This document shows positions 16,027 through 23,738 of a stretch of 30,022 nt of DNA, in pieces. How positions within the stretch are numbered: position 1 is the first letter of the stretch; the number at the start of each line of letters is the position of its first letter. The notes under the pieces were generated by a model. It ran no database searches and was not told the origin of the DNA. It saw only the letters and a program-made list of their open reading frames with translations. The DNA lies in NCBI GenBank assembly GCA_964503595.1, contig CAZDAM010000032.1, forward strand, positions 1 through 30,022, read 5' to 3'. The position numbers were made by a program, and so were the translations under genes. Origin of the DNA: CAZDAM01 sp964503595 (GTDB lineage: Bacteria; Muiribacteriota; UBA6191).

Positions 16027-17874
16027 TTACAGTCGCTTCATTTTGACATGAGCCTTGAGTTTGGTCATGATCGAAAGAACCATCAGAAAGAGAATGACGG
16101 TAAAGGGGAAGGCAAAGGTCTGTGATGAGGCATTGATTGCCTTCACACCTCCTCCCAGTACCAGAATCAGAGTGACGGATGCGAGGACAATTCCCCAGGA
16201 AAGCTTCACCTTGATGCTTGGATCCAGATCCCCCTCACTGGTCATCATGGCAATTACATAGCAGGCAGAATCTGCGGATGTAACCAGGAAGACAAAGAGG
16301 AGAATCAGGGCAAGCGTACAGGTCACCATGGGAATCGGGAACTGCTTCAGAAGAAGAAACAGGGCCGTCGTTTTGTTGGCATCGACCGCATCGGCAATCT
16401 GGGCCGCCCCGGTATGTTCCAGAAAAATGGCCGAGCCTCCGAAAGTGGCAAACCAGGCAACTGTGAAGATGGTGGGGATGATCATGGAGCTTAAGACCAG
16501 TTCACGGATAGTCCTCCCCTTGGAAATACGGGCCAGGAAGATTCCCACAAAAGGAGCCCAGGCGATCCACCAGGTGAAGTAGACGATCGTCCAGTCTCCC
16601 ATCCAGTTCATGTAGCCGCCTTTCAGAGGCTGGGTCTGAAAGCTTAAGGTAAAGAAATTGCTGATGTAGCGGCCCAGACTGTCGGTGAAGGTGTTGAGAA
16701 TATGCATGGTGGGTCCGACACAAAAGACGAAAATCATCAGGACGACAGCCATGAACATATTGAGATTGGACAGAATCTTGATGCCCTTATCAAGGCCGGT
16801 ACAGGCCGAGGTCAGAAAAGCGGCTGTAATCAGAACCATAATGACGATGTAACCACCACTGGTATTCGTGGGGAGTTCGTAGACATAGTTCAGTCCATCG
16901 CCAATCTGGGTCAGTCCCATACCCAGGGATGCGGCCATACCAAAAATCACGGCCAGAGTGGCAGTGATGTCAGCAATCACCTTCAGCCAGTACTGATGAT
17001 GGGGATTGGGGAAGAGGCCGACAATGGAAGAACTGATCAGATATTTTTTCCGTTTACGAAAACCGAAGTAGGCGACGGCGACGGCTGTGGCACAGTAAAT
17101 GCCCCATCCATGAAAACCCCAGTGAAACGCGGAATAGACAAAGGCCATATTGGCCGAGTCCGGGGTTCTTCCTTCTCCGGTTGGAGGATTGATGTAGTGA
17201 AGAATCGGCTCTGCCCCGCCCCAGAAAAGAAGCCCGACTCCCATCCCGGCAGAAAAAAGCATGGCATACCAGGACAGATTGTCAAATTCGGGTTTTTCAT
17301 CGGGCTCACCCAGAACCACGTTTCCGTAATTGGACAGGGCCAGATAAAACAGAAACATGATGATTCCGAAGCTGGCCAGCAGGTAGAACCAGCCGAAGTA
17401 GGTGATACATGCCTGGGAGATCATGGCGGCGTATTCGCCAATTTTTTCGGCCTGAACCAGAGCGGCTGCGGAGAAAAGAAGGATGATGGCCATGGAAACC
17501 CAGAGGGTTGTGCCAATCAGGTTTTTTTCTTCCTTGCGGATCGTTTCAATGTCTTTGGATTCTTCGGCAATTTCCCGATCTACGAGGGATTCGAGGTGGT
17601 TTCTTTTTTCAAGTTCGATCAGTTCCTGATCTTCTTCCCGCCGCCATTGCTTCTTCAGATCCTCTTCCAGATCCGTGAGCTCTTCCTTGTAGCGTTTGCG
17701 GGCTGCCTTCAGTTCGTCATCCTGAAGGTTGCCAACCTCTTTCTTAAGCTGTTTGCGCCGGTGGTGGTAGTACCCACCATTCTGATCAGCTCCCCGGCGG
17801 CTTCTGCGTCTTTCGTTACGCTTTTTCCTGGGAGGATCCTGAGTTGTTTTGTTGGTGTCTTTTGTTTTGTCCAA
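16027..17874 (-). CDS. BCCT-family transporter with long charged N-terminal extension
   Basis: This is a secondary transporter of the betaine/choline/carnitine family in the inner membrane, probably for uptake of a trimethylammonium osmolyte. Of 615 aa, residues 1-118 are a soluble, extremely charged stretch, first basic (RKKRNERRRSRRG) then mixed Lys/Glu helix with coiled-coil character (about 40-115). Membrane segments begin near 119. The TM3 glycine motif GMGVGLLFWGGAEP is at about 210-223, and the TM8 tryptophan box WTIVYFTWWIAWAPF (W428, W435, W436, W439) is followed by ARISKGRTIREL. The start is a TTG at 17874: GAGGAG lies 6 nt before it and no ATG fits. It lies 13 nt after the thioredoxin-like gene and is the last gene of the operon. 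Coupling ion and substrate are not determined. Confidence 0.9.
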   Translation of the reverse strand: MDKTKDTNKTTQDPPRKKRNERRRSRRGADQNGGYYHHRRKQLKKEVGNLQDDELKAARKRYKEELTDLEEDLKKQWRREEDQELIELEKRNHLESLVDREIAEESKDIETIRKEEKNLIGTTLWVSMAIILLFSAAALVQAEKIGEYAAMISQACITYFGWFYLLASFGIIMFLFYLALSNYGNVVLGEPDEKPEFDNLSWYAMLFSAGMGVGLLFWGGAEPILHYINPPTGEGRTPDSANMAFVYSAFHWGFHGWGIYCATAVAVAYFGFRKRKKYLISSSIVGLFPNPHHQYWLKVIADITATLAVIFGMAASLGMGLTQIGDGLNYVYELPTNTSGGYIVIMVLITAAFLTSACTGLDKGIKILSNLNMFMAVVLMIFVFCVGPTMHILNTFTDSLGRYISNFFTLSFQTQPLKGGYMNWMGDWTIVYFTWWIAWAPFVGIFLARISKGRTIRELVLSSMIIPTIFTVAWFATFGGSAIFLEHTGAAQIADAVDANKTTALFLLLKQFPIPMVTCTLALILLFVFLVTSADSACYVIAMMTSEGDLDPSIKVKLSWGIVLASVTLILVLGGGVKAINASSQTFAFPFTVILFLMVLSIMTKLKAHVKMKRL

Positions 17875-17887
17875 TGGTATCTCCTCG

Positions 17888-18466
17888 TTAAAAATAATCC
17901 GGGTTCTGTCCCGGCTTCCATTTGATATTGCATCCAGCGGATGGATAGATTCTGAATTCGATCGGATTCTGGTTCAGGGTCGCAGTGATGGCCTGCCTGA
18001 GATCTTTGCCGGTGACAGGGATCTCATTGCCGGGACGGCTTTGATCCATCTGCCCGGCGTAGCTGAGGTCAAGATGCTGATCAAAGAGAAAAAAATCAGG
18101 GGTGCAGGCGGCGAAGTAGGCCTTGGCAATATCCTGGGTTTCATCGACCAGATAGGGGATGTCATATCCGTAGGTTCTGATTTCTTCCTGCATTTTCCTG
18201 GGAGAGTCATCCGGATATTTTTCTGAATCATTGCTGTTGATCAGGATGACTCCGAGGCCCAGCGGAGTAAATTCCCGGCAGAGTCTCAAAAAGGGCTCCC
18301 GGATGTGTTTGACATAGGGGCAGTGATTGCACCAGAAGGCGATCAGGGTCGCTTTTTCACCCTTTAGATTTTGCAGGGAATGAAGTTTCCCTTCCGGATC
18401 CGGCAGTTGGAAGTCAGGAGCAGGGTTTCCCAGTCTGAGTTCAAAGGTTGATTCTCTGAGCGCCAC
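17888..18466 (-). CDS. Thioredoxin-fold redoxin with CNHC motif
   Basis: This 192-aa cytosolic protein has the AhpC/TSA-thioredoxin fold. It opens with APDFQLPDPEGKLHSLQNLKG, followed by LIAFWCNHCPYVKH with a CxxC pair (C46, C49) at the thioredoxin active-site position. ACTPDFFLFD carries the conserved proline region. Cys-Asn-His-Cys replaces the usual CGPC; this is characteristic of a group of bacterial thioredoxin-family proteins whose substrates are not established. No signal peptide is present. The start is GTG at 18466 with AAGAGG 5 nt upstream, overlapping the photolyase stop region (gap 2 nt). Its position between a photolyase and a transporter suggests an oxidative-stress role, which is inference. 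Confidence 0.82.
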   Translation of the reverse strand: MALRESTFELRLGNPAPDFQLPDPEGKLHSLQNLKGEKATLIAFWCNHCPYVKHIREPFLRLCREFTPLGLGVILINSNDSEKYPDDSPRKMQEEIRTYGYDIPYLVDETQDIAKAYFAACTPDFFLFDQHLDLSYAGQMDQSRPGNEIPVTGKDLRQAITATLNQNPIEFRIYPSAGCNIKWKPGQNPDYF

Positions 18467-18468
18467 AA

Positions 18469-19872
18469 TTACCTCTTTAGAGTCTTTAGGGCTTCAAGTG
18501 CCCTTTTCCGAGCAAATTTGTGATCGATGATCGGGCGTGGATAAGTCCTTCCCAGGGAGATTCCGGCTTCCTTGAGCACCATTGGAGGAGCCTCAAAGGG
18601 ACGATGAATCCATCTGGATGGCAGATTCTTCAGTTCTGGCAGATAAGTTTTCACGTATATTCCATCCGGATCGAATTTTTCACCCTGCAATACGGGATTG
18701 AAGATGCGAAAGTAGGGAGCCGCATCGGCACCGCAACCTGCAATCCACTGCCAGCCCATCACATTGTTTCCGGCATCCGCATCCAAAAGCGTATCCCAGA
18801 ACCAGTCAAATCCTTCTTTCCAGTCGATCAGAAGATGCTTTACCAGGAAAGAGCCAACGGCCATTCTGACCCGGTTGTGCATGGTTCCGGTTTGCCAGAG
18901 CTCGCGCATCCCGGCATCAATCAGGGGATATCCGGTCTTCCCCTGCTGCCAGGCTTTCAGTTCCTCGGGGCTTTCCAGAAAGGGAAATTTCTCAAAAGAG
19001 GAATTCAAGGGCTGAACTGCTGTATGGGGATAATGATACAGAAGATGCCAGGAAAATTCCCGCCACAAAAGTTGTCTTAACCAGGGAAGGCTGCTTTTTG
19101 TGGTGGCCAGATGATGCCAGGCTTCCCTGGGACTGATCTGCCCGAAGTGGAGATAGGGTGATAATTCGGAGGTTGCTGAAAGTGCAGGAAAATCCCGGTT
19201 TGTGGAATAGTTTCCTGCTTTTTTCTGCATGTCCACAAGTCGGCGCAATCCTGCTTCTCTGGTGGGTTCAAAGCGTTTCCAGAAGCCCTTGTCCCAGGGG
19301 ATTTCCGGGAGAAAGTTCCAGGTTTGCGACGGGGTGTCTATCTGGGAAAACCGGAGCTTGGAAGTATGTGGGGAGGGAACTTCATGGCTGAAGCAGACTT
19401 TGGAAAACGGAGTGAAAACCCGGTAGGGATTATTTTGGGCGTTGAAGATTTTATGCGGTTCAAAAAGCAGGTTCCCCCCAAAAGACTCCACTTCAAGCCC
19501 CAGATCCTGAATGCGTTTCTTGATTTCCTTGTCTCTTGCAATGACAGGAGGTTCGTAGCGCCTGTTCCAGAAGATTGCCTGTGCCTTTGTGGAGTGGATA
19601 AGGTTCTCCAGCTGTTCCAGTGAATTTCCCTGACGGAAGATCAGTTGGGAACGATGGGATCTGAGTCTGGAATCCAGATCTGAAAGGGCATGATGAAGCC
19701 AACTCAGAGAGGCGCTGCCCATGGAAAACATGCCTTCTCCCTGAGGGTCATGGATATAGACCATAATGGGGTTGTATCCATTTTGCAGGGCGGCTTCCAG
19801 AGCCGGGTTGTCTTCAATTCTTAAATCAAGTCGTAACCATACGAGGGCGTTGGGGAGATTATTCTGCATCAT
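18469..19872 (-). CDS. phrB: Deoxyribodipyrimidine photolyase (class I)
   Basis: This FAD enzyme uses light to split UV-induced pyrimidine dimers in DNA. The 467-aa protein begins with the alpha/beta antenna domain (ALVWLRLDLRIEDNPALEAAL) and ends with the helical FAD domain. FAD-domain hallmarks are ATSELSPYLHFGQISPRE, GYPLIDAGMRELWQTGTMHNRVRM and NNVMGWQWIAGCGADAAPYFRIFNP, the last holding the Asn near flavin N5 and a tryptophan of the electron-transfer chain. It fits CPD photolyase better than cryptochrome, although the substrate cannot be proven from sequence. The start overlaps the end of the TIGR01777 gene by 14 nt; two ATG codons in a row occur and no Shine-Dalgarno site is seen, so translation is likely coupled. 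Confidence 0.93.
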   Translation of the reverse strand: MMQNNLPNALVWLRLDLRIEDNPALEAALQNGYNPIMVYIHDPQGEGMFSMGSASLSWLHHALSDLDSRLRSHRSQLIFRQGNSLEQLENLIHSTKAQAIFWNRRYEPPVIARDKEIKKRIQDLGLEVESFGGNLLFEPHKIFNAQNNPYRVFTPFSKVCFSHEVPSPHTSKLRFSQIDTPSQTWNFLPEIPWDKGFWKRFEPTREAGLRRLVDMQKKAGNYSTNRDFPALSATSELSPYLHFGQISPREAWHHLATTKSSLPWLRQLLWREFSWHLLYHYPHTAVQPLNSSFEKFPFLESPEELKAWQQGKTGYPLIDAGMRELWQTGTMHNRVRMAVGSFLVKHLLIDWKEGFDWFWDTLLDADAGNNVMGWQWIAGCGADAAPYFRIFNPVLQGEKFDPDGIYVKTYLPELKNLPSRWIHRPFEAPPMVLKEAGISLGRTYPRPIIDHKFARKRALEALKTLKR

Positions 19873-20779
19873 TGAGGAGGTGTTTCAGGCAGGAGTGAAT
19901 GTCTGGATATTTGAATTGAAAACCAGCATTCAGAAGGGCCTTGGGTTTGACGTGACTTCCTTTCAGAATCAGGGCGTTGGCCATTTCTTCACCCAGAAGC
20001 ATTTTCAGGGCAAGGGCTGGTGCCGGGATCAGGGCAGGACGCCTGAGGTTCTGAGCGAGAGCTTTGGTCATTTCCCGGTTGGAGACACATTCGGGGGCAC
20101 AGAAGTTATAGGCCCCTTCCGCTTCCTCTTGCTGGATCAGAAAAAGGATTCCACGGACGACATCTTCCAGATCGATGAAGGGGAAGGGCTGTTCTCCGCT
20201 TCCGGCTATGCCGCCAAGGCCCAGCCGGAAAGGGGGGAGCATTTTCTGAAGGGCTCCGCCTTCCGGACTCAGGATGATCCCGAATCTCATGCGGCAGGTC
20301 CTTGCAAACTCTTCGGCCTTCAGAGCCTCGGTTTCCCAGGCTGAAGAGGTCTGTCCCAGGAAGCCGGGATCAGGTGGGCTGGTTTCATCAAACACTTCGT
20401 CCATACTGCCTGCCGGATAGAATCCCACGGCAGAAGCGCACAGGAATTTTTTGGGAGGGTTTTCCAGCTTTTTCAGAGATTCGATCAGAAAGCGGGTGCC
20501 AAGAACCCGGCTGTCGTGAATCTTGCGCTTGTGCTCGCTATTCCAGCGTCTGGCAGCAATGTTTTCTCCGGACAGATGAACCAGAGCATCAAGATTCTCC
20601 AGAAGTTCAGGATTGGTGATGGAGCGGTTTTCATGGTCCCACAGGATGTCTCCGGATCTGCGGGAAATACTCAGAACCTGGTGCCCCTGTTCCTGAAGAG
20701 CAGTCTTGAGATGTTTCCCCACCAGGCCGGAAGCACCGGTAACTGCAATTTTTCCGTGGTTTTCCGATACGTGATTCAC
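19859..20779 (-). CDS. TIGR01777-family epimerase (SDR39U1/YfcH-like)
   Basis: This 306-aa atypical short-chain dehydrogenase has the Rossmann motif VTGASGLVGKHL at residues 13-24, followed by LVHLSGENIAARRW, a family signature, and CASAVGFYPA in place of the usual catalytic Tyr-Lys context. The C-terminal part (ALALKMLLGEEMANALILKGSHVKPKALLNAGFQFKYPDI) is the conserved tail domain. Enzymatic function of the family is not established; YfcH-like proteins bind NADP(H). The start is a GTG at 20779, 3 nt after the mutT stop. AAGGA lies 13 nt upstream, somewhat far, and an internal start is possible. It sits between mutT and photolyase, so a redox or repair link is conceivable but unproven. Confidence 0.87.
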   Translation of the reverse strand: MNHVSENHGKIAVTGASGLVGKHLKTALQEQGHQVLSISRRSGDILWDHENRSITNPELLENLDALVHLSGENIAARRWNSEHKRKIHDSRVLGTRFLIESLKKLENPPKKFLCASAVGFYPAGSMDEVFDETSPPDPGFLGQTSSAWETEALKAEEFARTCRMRFGIILSPEGGALQKMLPPFRLGLGGIAGSGEQPFPFIDLEDVVRGILFLIQQEEAEGAYNFCAPECVSNREMTKALAQNLRRPALIPAPALALKMLLGEEMANALILKGSHVKPKALLNAGFQFKYPDIHSCLKHLLNDAE

Positions 20780-20782
20780 GAT

Positions 20783-21232
20783 TTAAAGGGGTCCTTGTAC
20801 CCGGGAAGTGTCTCTTTGCAGGCAGGCCAGGATTTCATAGTCCACTTCAAGCCAGTTGAGTTCGGTGAGGCTTTCGGGTTTCAGCCAGAGAAGCATATCA
20901 TGCTCAAGGGCCCGGGGGCGTCCCTCGATGAGATCGCACAGAAAGGCGTGCATGCGCAATGGGGGGAGGTTGTGGGGATATTCAAAGATACCCAGGGTTT
21001 TGACAACCTGGATATGCACACCAAGTTCTTCGTAAATCTCCCGGACAATGCACTGCTCCGGGGTTTCATCTGATTCCAGCTTACCCCCCGGGAATTCCCA
21101 GAAACCGGCATGGCGGGAGCCTTTGGCGTGTCGGGCGGCAAGAACCTTGCCATCGGGACTGCGGATGACGGCCAGGCATACATCCAGCATGCCCCGGCGT
21201 AAAGGATATCGACGATTATGATAGGGGGTCAT
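20783..21232 (-). CDS. mutT: NUDIX hydrolase, MutT-like (8-oxo-dGTP diphosphatase)
   Basis: MutT cleaves 8-oxo-dGTP to the monophosphate and so keeps oxidised guanine out of DNA. The 149-aa protein has a complete Nudix box at about residues 50-72 (G-x5-E-x7-REIYEELG), preceded by GFWEFPG as in MutT proper. The C-terminal part (HDMLLWLKPESLTELNWLEVDYEIL) also resembles E. coli MutT, which supports the specific name over a general Nudix call. AGGAGG lies 10 nt before the ATG. It is the first gene of the five-gene minus-strand run and is divergent from the hypothetical gene at 21286. Confidence 0.87.
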   Translation of the reverse strand: MTPYHNRRYPLRRGMLDVCLAVIRSPDGKVLAARHAKGSRHAGFWEFPGGKLESDETPEQCIVREIYEELGVHIQVVKTLGIFEYPHNLPPLRMHAFLCDLIEGRPRALEHDMLLWLKPESLTELNWLEVDYEILACLQRDTSRVQGPL

Positions 21233-21238
21233 TGCGGC

Positions 21239-21267
21239 TTGCCCTCCTGCGGCTTCAACCTTACAAT
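21239..21267 (+). promoter_or_regulatory. Promoter of the 152-aa hypothetical gene
   Basis: TTGCCC (21239-21244), a 17-nt spacer and TACAAT (21262-21267) give a start near 21274. A short leader with GAGGT 5 nt before the ATG at 21286 follows. No equally clear promoter for the divergent mutT operon was found in the same 53-nt gap. Confidence 0.5.
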
Positions 21268-21285
21268 TGAACTACGAGGTCATAT

Positions 21286-21744
21286 ATGTCTGCAACCAAT
21301 GCTCAGCCTGAAGCGCTGGAAATTATTATCGGAAGTACCGGAGGTTCTGCCTGGGGAGTCCGTCTGGACGGCGTAAGCCTGGCTTATCTCTGCGTTCCGT
21401 ATTCCAGCAATGAAATTTTAACCCGCGGAAGTTCAGGCTTTCCAGCTGATTTTGGTTCTCCCCAGGAACGCATTGCAATCAGTGATGAGGGATGGCGGGA
21501 GTTTTTTGCAGCTCTTGATGCCCAGAAGGTATGGGAATGGAAAGAGCATTATGACAGTGGGTCCGATGATGCAGATACATTCTGGACCTTCTCAGTTGTC
21601 CGAAATGGAGAACTCTGGAGAAGCGGGGGCTCCGGTTCATGGCCTGGGGATGCCTCTGTTCGGGGTTATACCGATGAATTCAAGGCTTTTCTGGAAACCG
21701 TGCGCCAGCTTATCGGCGGCCGGGATTTCGGGCATAGCCTTTAA
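21286..21744 (+). CDS. Uncharacterised tryptophan-rich protein
   Basis: I do not recognise a named family. The 152-aa acidic protein has no signal peptide or membrane segment and is probably cytosolic. Aromatic positions cluster in the middle (GWREFFAALDAQKVWEWKEHY, DTFWTFSVVRNGELWRSGG), then a glycine/serine turn SGSWPGD, and the end is EFKAFLETVRQLIGGRDFG. Short bacterial proteins with a similar W-rich beta region and a final F-x2-F-x2-V-x2-L-IGGR helix occur widely, but I know no assigned function. It has its own promoter and a GAGGT Shine-Dalgarno site. It lies between the mutT operon and moaA; its TAA directly abuts the stop codon of moaA on the other strand. Its coding looks native, with no sign of transfer. 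Confidence 0.75.
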   Translation: MSATNAQPEALEIIIGSTGGSAWGVRLDGVSLAYLCVPYSSNEILTRGSSGFPADFGSPQERIAISDEGWREFFAALDAQKVWEWKEHYDSGSDDADTFWTFSVVRNGELWRSGGSGSWPGDASVRGYTDEFKAFLETVRQLIGGRDFGHSL

Positions 21745-22734
21745 TCAGCCGCCAATCTGATACATTTCCACCTTGTGCTCGGAACGGGGTCGGCTTGCCC
21801 TGATTTCGGAATAGCGGTCCGAGCGGGAGGACCAGATTCGACGGATTTCCTGCTCAAGGGCATGGCCGTCATGCAGAAATGGCCGAAGACTGGTGCCTTC
21901 CGAGGCAAAGAGGCAGGTATAGACCTTTCCTTCTGTTGACAGTCGGGCCCGGGTGCAGCTTTTGCAGAAGGGCTGGGATACCGAGGAAATGAAGCCGATT
22001 TCAAAGGTTTCATCCAGAAGCCATCTGCCCGCAACTTCTCCGAAATAGTTTTCTTCCAGAGGTTTTACACTGTGGCTCTTCCGCAGTTCTTCGATGATCT
22101 TTCGGGAAGGAACAACCCGGCTCTTTTCCCAATGGTTCTGATTGCCCACGTCCATGAATTCAATGAAGCGGACAATCACTCCTCTTGGCCCGAAATGGCG
22201 GATCATTTCTTCGATTTCGTGATCGTTGATGCCTTTTTGAACAACACAGTTGACCTTGATGTCGGTAAATCCGGCTTCCATGGCCGTGTCGATGGCGGCA
22301 AGAATCCGTTTTGCCGATCCCTTGAATCCGGAAAGTTTGCGGAAAGTCTCTTCGCGAATGCTGTCACAGCTGATGGTCAGGCGCTTCAATCCGGCCTGAT
22401 GAAGGAGTCCGGCTTTTTCTGCCAGCAGGAAGGCATTGGTTGTCAGGGATAGGTCTTCGACGTTAGGAATCTGAGCCAGGGAGTGAATCAGTTCTTCCAG
22501 ATGAGGCCTTAGGAGGGGTTCTCCTCCGGTGACTCTGAGTTTACGGACTCCAGAATTCACAAAAGCGCGGGCAATCTGCTCGATTTCCAGAAAACTCAGC
22601 CTTTGATCCGGCTTGAGGAACTCGTATTTCTGTCCCGCTGGCATGCAGTACCCGCAGCGAAAATTGCAGGCGTCGATGACGCTGATCCGAAGATCCTGTA
22701 AGGGGCGTTTGAGGGTGTCACTGGCAGGTTTCAT
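21745..22734 (-). CDS. moaA: GTP 3',8-cyclase (molybdenum cofactor synthesis)
   Basis: MoaA is a radical SAM enzyme that, with MoaC, converts GTP to cyclic pyranopterin monophosphate, the first step of molybdenum cofactor synthesis. The 329-aa protein has the radical SAM cluster motif CNFRCGYC (C23, C27, C30), VTGGEPLLR, and the second, C-terminal iron-sulfur cluster ligands C257, C260 and C274 (CKSCTRARLSTEGKVYTC). It ends in the conserved double glycine. No other moa or mog gene is nearby. No Shine-Dalgarno site precedes the ATG; a TAGAAA box 7 nt upstream hints at a leaderless start but its -35 region is poor. It is divergent from mutM (62-nt gap). Confidence 0.95.
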   Translation of the reverse strand: MKPASDTLKRPLQDLRISVIDACNFRCGYCMPAGQKYEFLKPDQRLSFLEIEQIARAFVNSGVRKLRVTGGEPLLRPHLEELIHSLAQIPNVEDLSLTTNAFLLAEKAGLLHQAGLKRLTISCDSIREETFRKLSGFKGSAKRILAAIDTAMEAGFTDIKVNCVVQKGINDHEIEEMIRHFGPRGVIVRFIEFMDVGNQNHWEKSRVVPSRKIIEELRKSHSVKPLEENYFGEVAGRWLLDETFEIGFISSVSQPFCKSCTRARLSTEGKVYTCLFASEGTSLRPFLHDGHALEQEIRRIWSSRSDRYSEIRASRPRSEHKVEMYQIGG

Positions 22735-22796
22735 GATAGATTTTCTAAGGCGCTTTTATTGGCGCACAGCTTAACACGGTTGAAACGAGGATAGTC

Positions 22797-23621
22797 ATGC
22801 CGGAATTGCCAGAGGTAGAGACAGTTGCACGTGAGCTTTGGGAGTCGGGGATTGGAAGTTTCTCCTTCAGCCGGATTGATGTCCGCTTCAGGAAAACGGT
22901 TGGCGGAGTCAGCCCTGAGGAGTTTGAGGGAATCCTTGAAGGCCAGAGGGTGAGCAGGGTCTGGCGTCGGGCCAAGTACATGATCTGGCAATTGAATGGA
23001 GGAAGTTCCCTTTTGATACATCTTCGTATGACGGGCCAGTTTGGGTGGGCTGAAGCTGAAGAAGCCAGTCCGCACGAACATGTCAGTTTTTTCTTTGAGG
23101 ATGGCAGGGAACTCAGGTTCAAGGATACCCGGAAATTTGGCAGGATCCTACTGGTCCAGGATGCAGAAAAAGCCCTTGGTCACCTGGGACCTGAGCCTTT
23201 GGAATCCGGGTTTACTCCAAAATGGCTTTGGGAAAACCTGAAAAGTCGTTCGACGAAGATAAAGCCCTTGCTCCTCAATCAGGAGTTTCTGGCCGGTCTT
23301 GGGAATATCTACGTGGATGAGGCCCTGTTTGAAGCGGGAATCCATCCTTTGCGTCCTGCGGACCAGATTCGGAAGAAGGAGGCAGAAGATCTTCATTCGG
23401 CGATTGTAGTGGTGCTGAATCGGGGCCTTCGCAATCTGGGAACTTCGCTTGGTACGGGGGCGGCCAATTTTTACAGTGTGAATGGTCGGGCTGGCAGAAA
23501 TCAGGATCAGCTCAGGGTCTTTCGCAGGACAGGAGAGCCGTGCTATTTATGCTCCCAGCCCATTCAGAGGCTTTTGGTGGCGCAACGCTCCACTCATGTC
23601 TGTCTGAAATGCCAGAAATGA
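22797..23621 (+). CDS. mutM: Formamidopyrimidine-DNA glycosylase
   Basis: MutM (Fpg) excises 8-oxoguanine and ring-opened purines from DNA and nicks the abasic site. The 274-aa protein has the catalytic N-terminus PELPEVETV (Pro2, Glu3), Lys60 in RRAKYMIW, the helix-two-turn-helix region GLGNIYVDEALFEAGIHP, and a complete C-terminal zinc finger (C249, C252, C269, C272) with catalytic Arg264 in AQRSTHVC. These residues distinguish it from Nei. GAGGA lies 5 nt before the ATG. It is convergent with the PHA operon and 1.5 kb from mutT, so two of the three GO-system enzymes are in this window; mutY is not. Confidence 0.96.
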   Translation: MPELPEVETVARELWESGIGSFSFSRIDVRFRKTVGGVSPEEFEGILEGQRVSRVWRRAKYMIWQLNGGSSLLIHLRMTGQFGWAEAEEASPHEHVSFFFEDGRELRFKDTRKFGRILLVQDAEKALGHLGPEPLESGFTPKWLWENLKSRSTKIKPLLLNQEFLAGLGNIYVDEALFEAGIHPLRPADQIRKKEAEDLHSAIVVVLNRGLRNLGTSLGTGAANFYSVNGRAGRNQDQLRVFRRTGEPCYLCSQPIQRLLVAQRSTHVCLKCQK

Positions 23622-23654
23622 AAAAAGGCCTGGCAGTCCGAAGACCACCAGGCC
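23621..23654 (-). terminator. Intrinsic terminator of the PHA operon
   Basis: GGCCTGG (23627-23633) pairs with CCAGGCC (23648-23654), with an inner GTC/GAC stem closed by a CGAA loop. On the minus strand the hairpin is followed by six T (23626-23621), matching an intrinsic terminator for the phaB end of the operon. The T-tract overlaps the mutM stop codon, so mutM transcripts read the hairpin without a T-tract. Confidence 0.7.
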
Positions 23655-23667
23655 AGGCGACAACCAA

Positions 23668-23694
23668 TTCGCAGTGGATGGCAGAAACTGCGAA
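23668..23694. other. Second intergenic hairpin between mutM and phaB
   Basis: TTCGCAGT (23668-23675) and ACTGCGAA (23687-23694) make a perfect 8-bp stem with an 11-nt loop. No T-tract follows on either strand beyond TGTTT on the plus strand. It may assist termination of the convergent transcripts or protect their 3' ends. Confidence 0.5.
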
Positions 23695-23701
23695 CTGTTT
23701 A

Positions 23702-23726
23702 TCCCGCCCGCGCACATCGGGCGGGA
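23702..23726. other. Third intergenic hairpin between mutM and phaB
   Basis: TCCCGCCCG (23702-23710) and CGGGCGGGA (23718-23726) form a perfect, GC-rich 9-bp stem with a 7-nt loop. It is the most stable of the three hairpins in this gap. On the plus strand it is followed by ATCTCATTTGG, a weak T-tract, so it could stop mutM transcription. Confidence 0.5.
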
Positions 23727-23738
23727 ATCTCATTTGGT

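Noticed and set aside
16702..17925. Plus-strand open frame of 407 codons opposite the BCCT gene
   Set aside because: It is a shadow of the transporter, with composition dictated by the opposite membrane-protein codons.
22735..22796. Shared promoter for moaA and mutM
   Set aside because: No hexamer pair with 16-18 nt spacing was convincing on either strand, so no promoter is listed.
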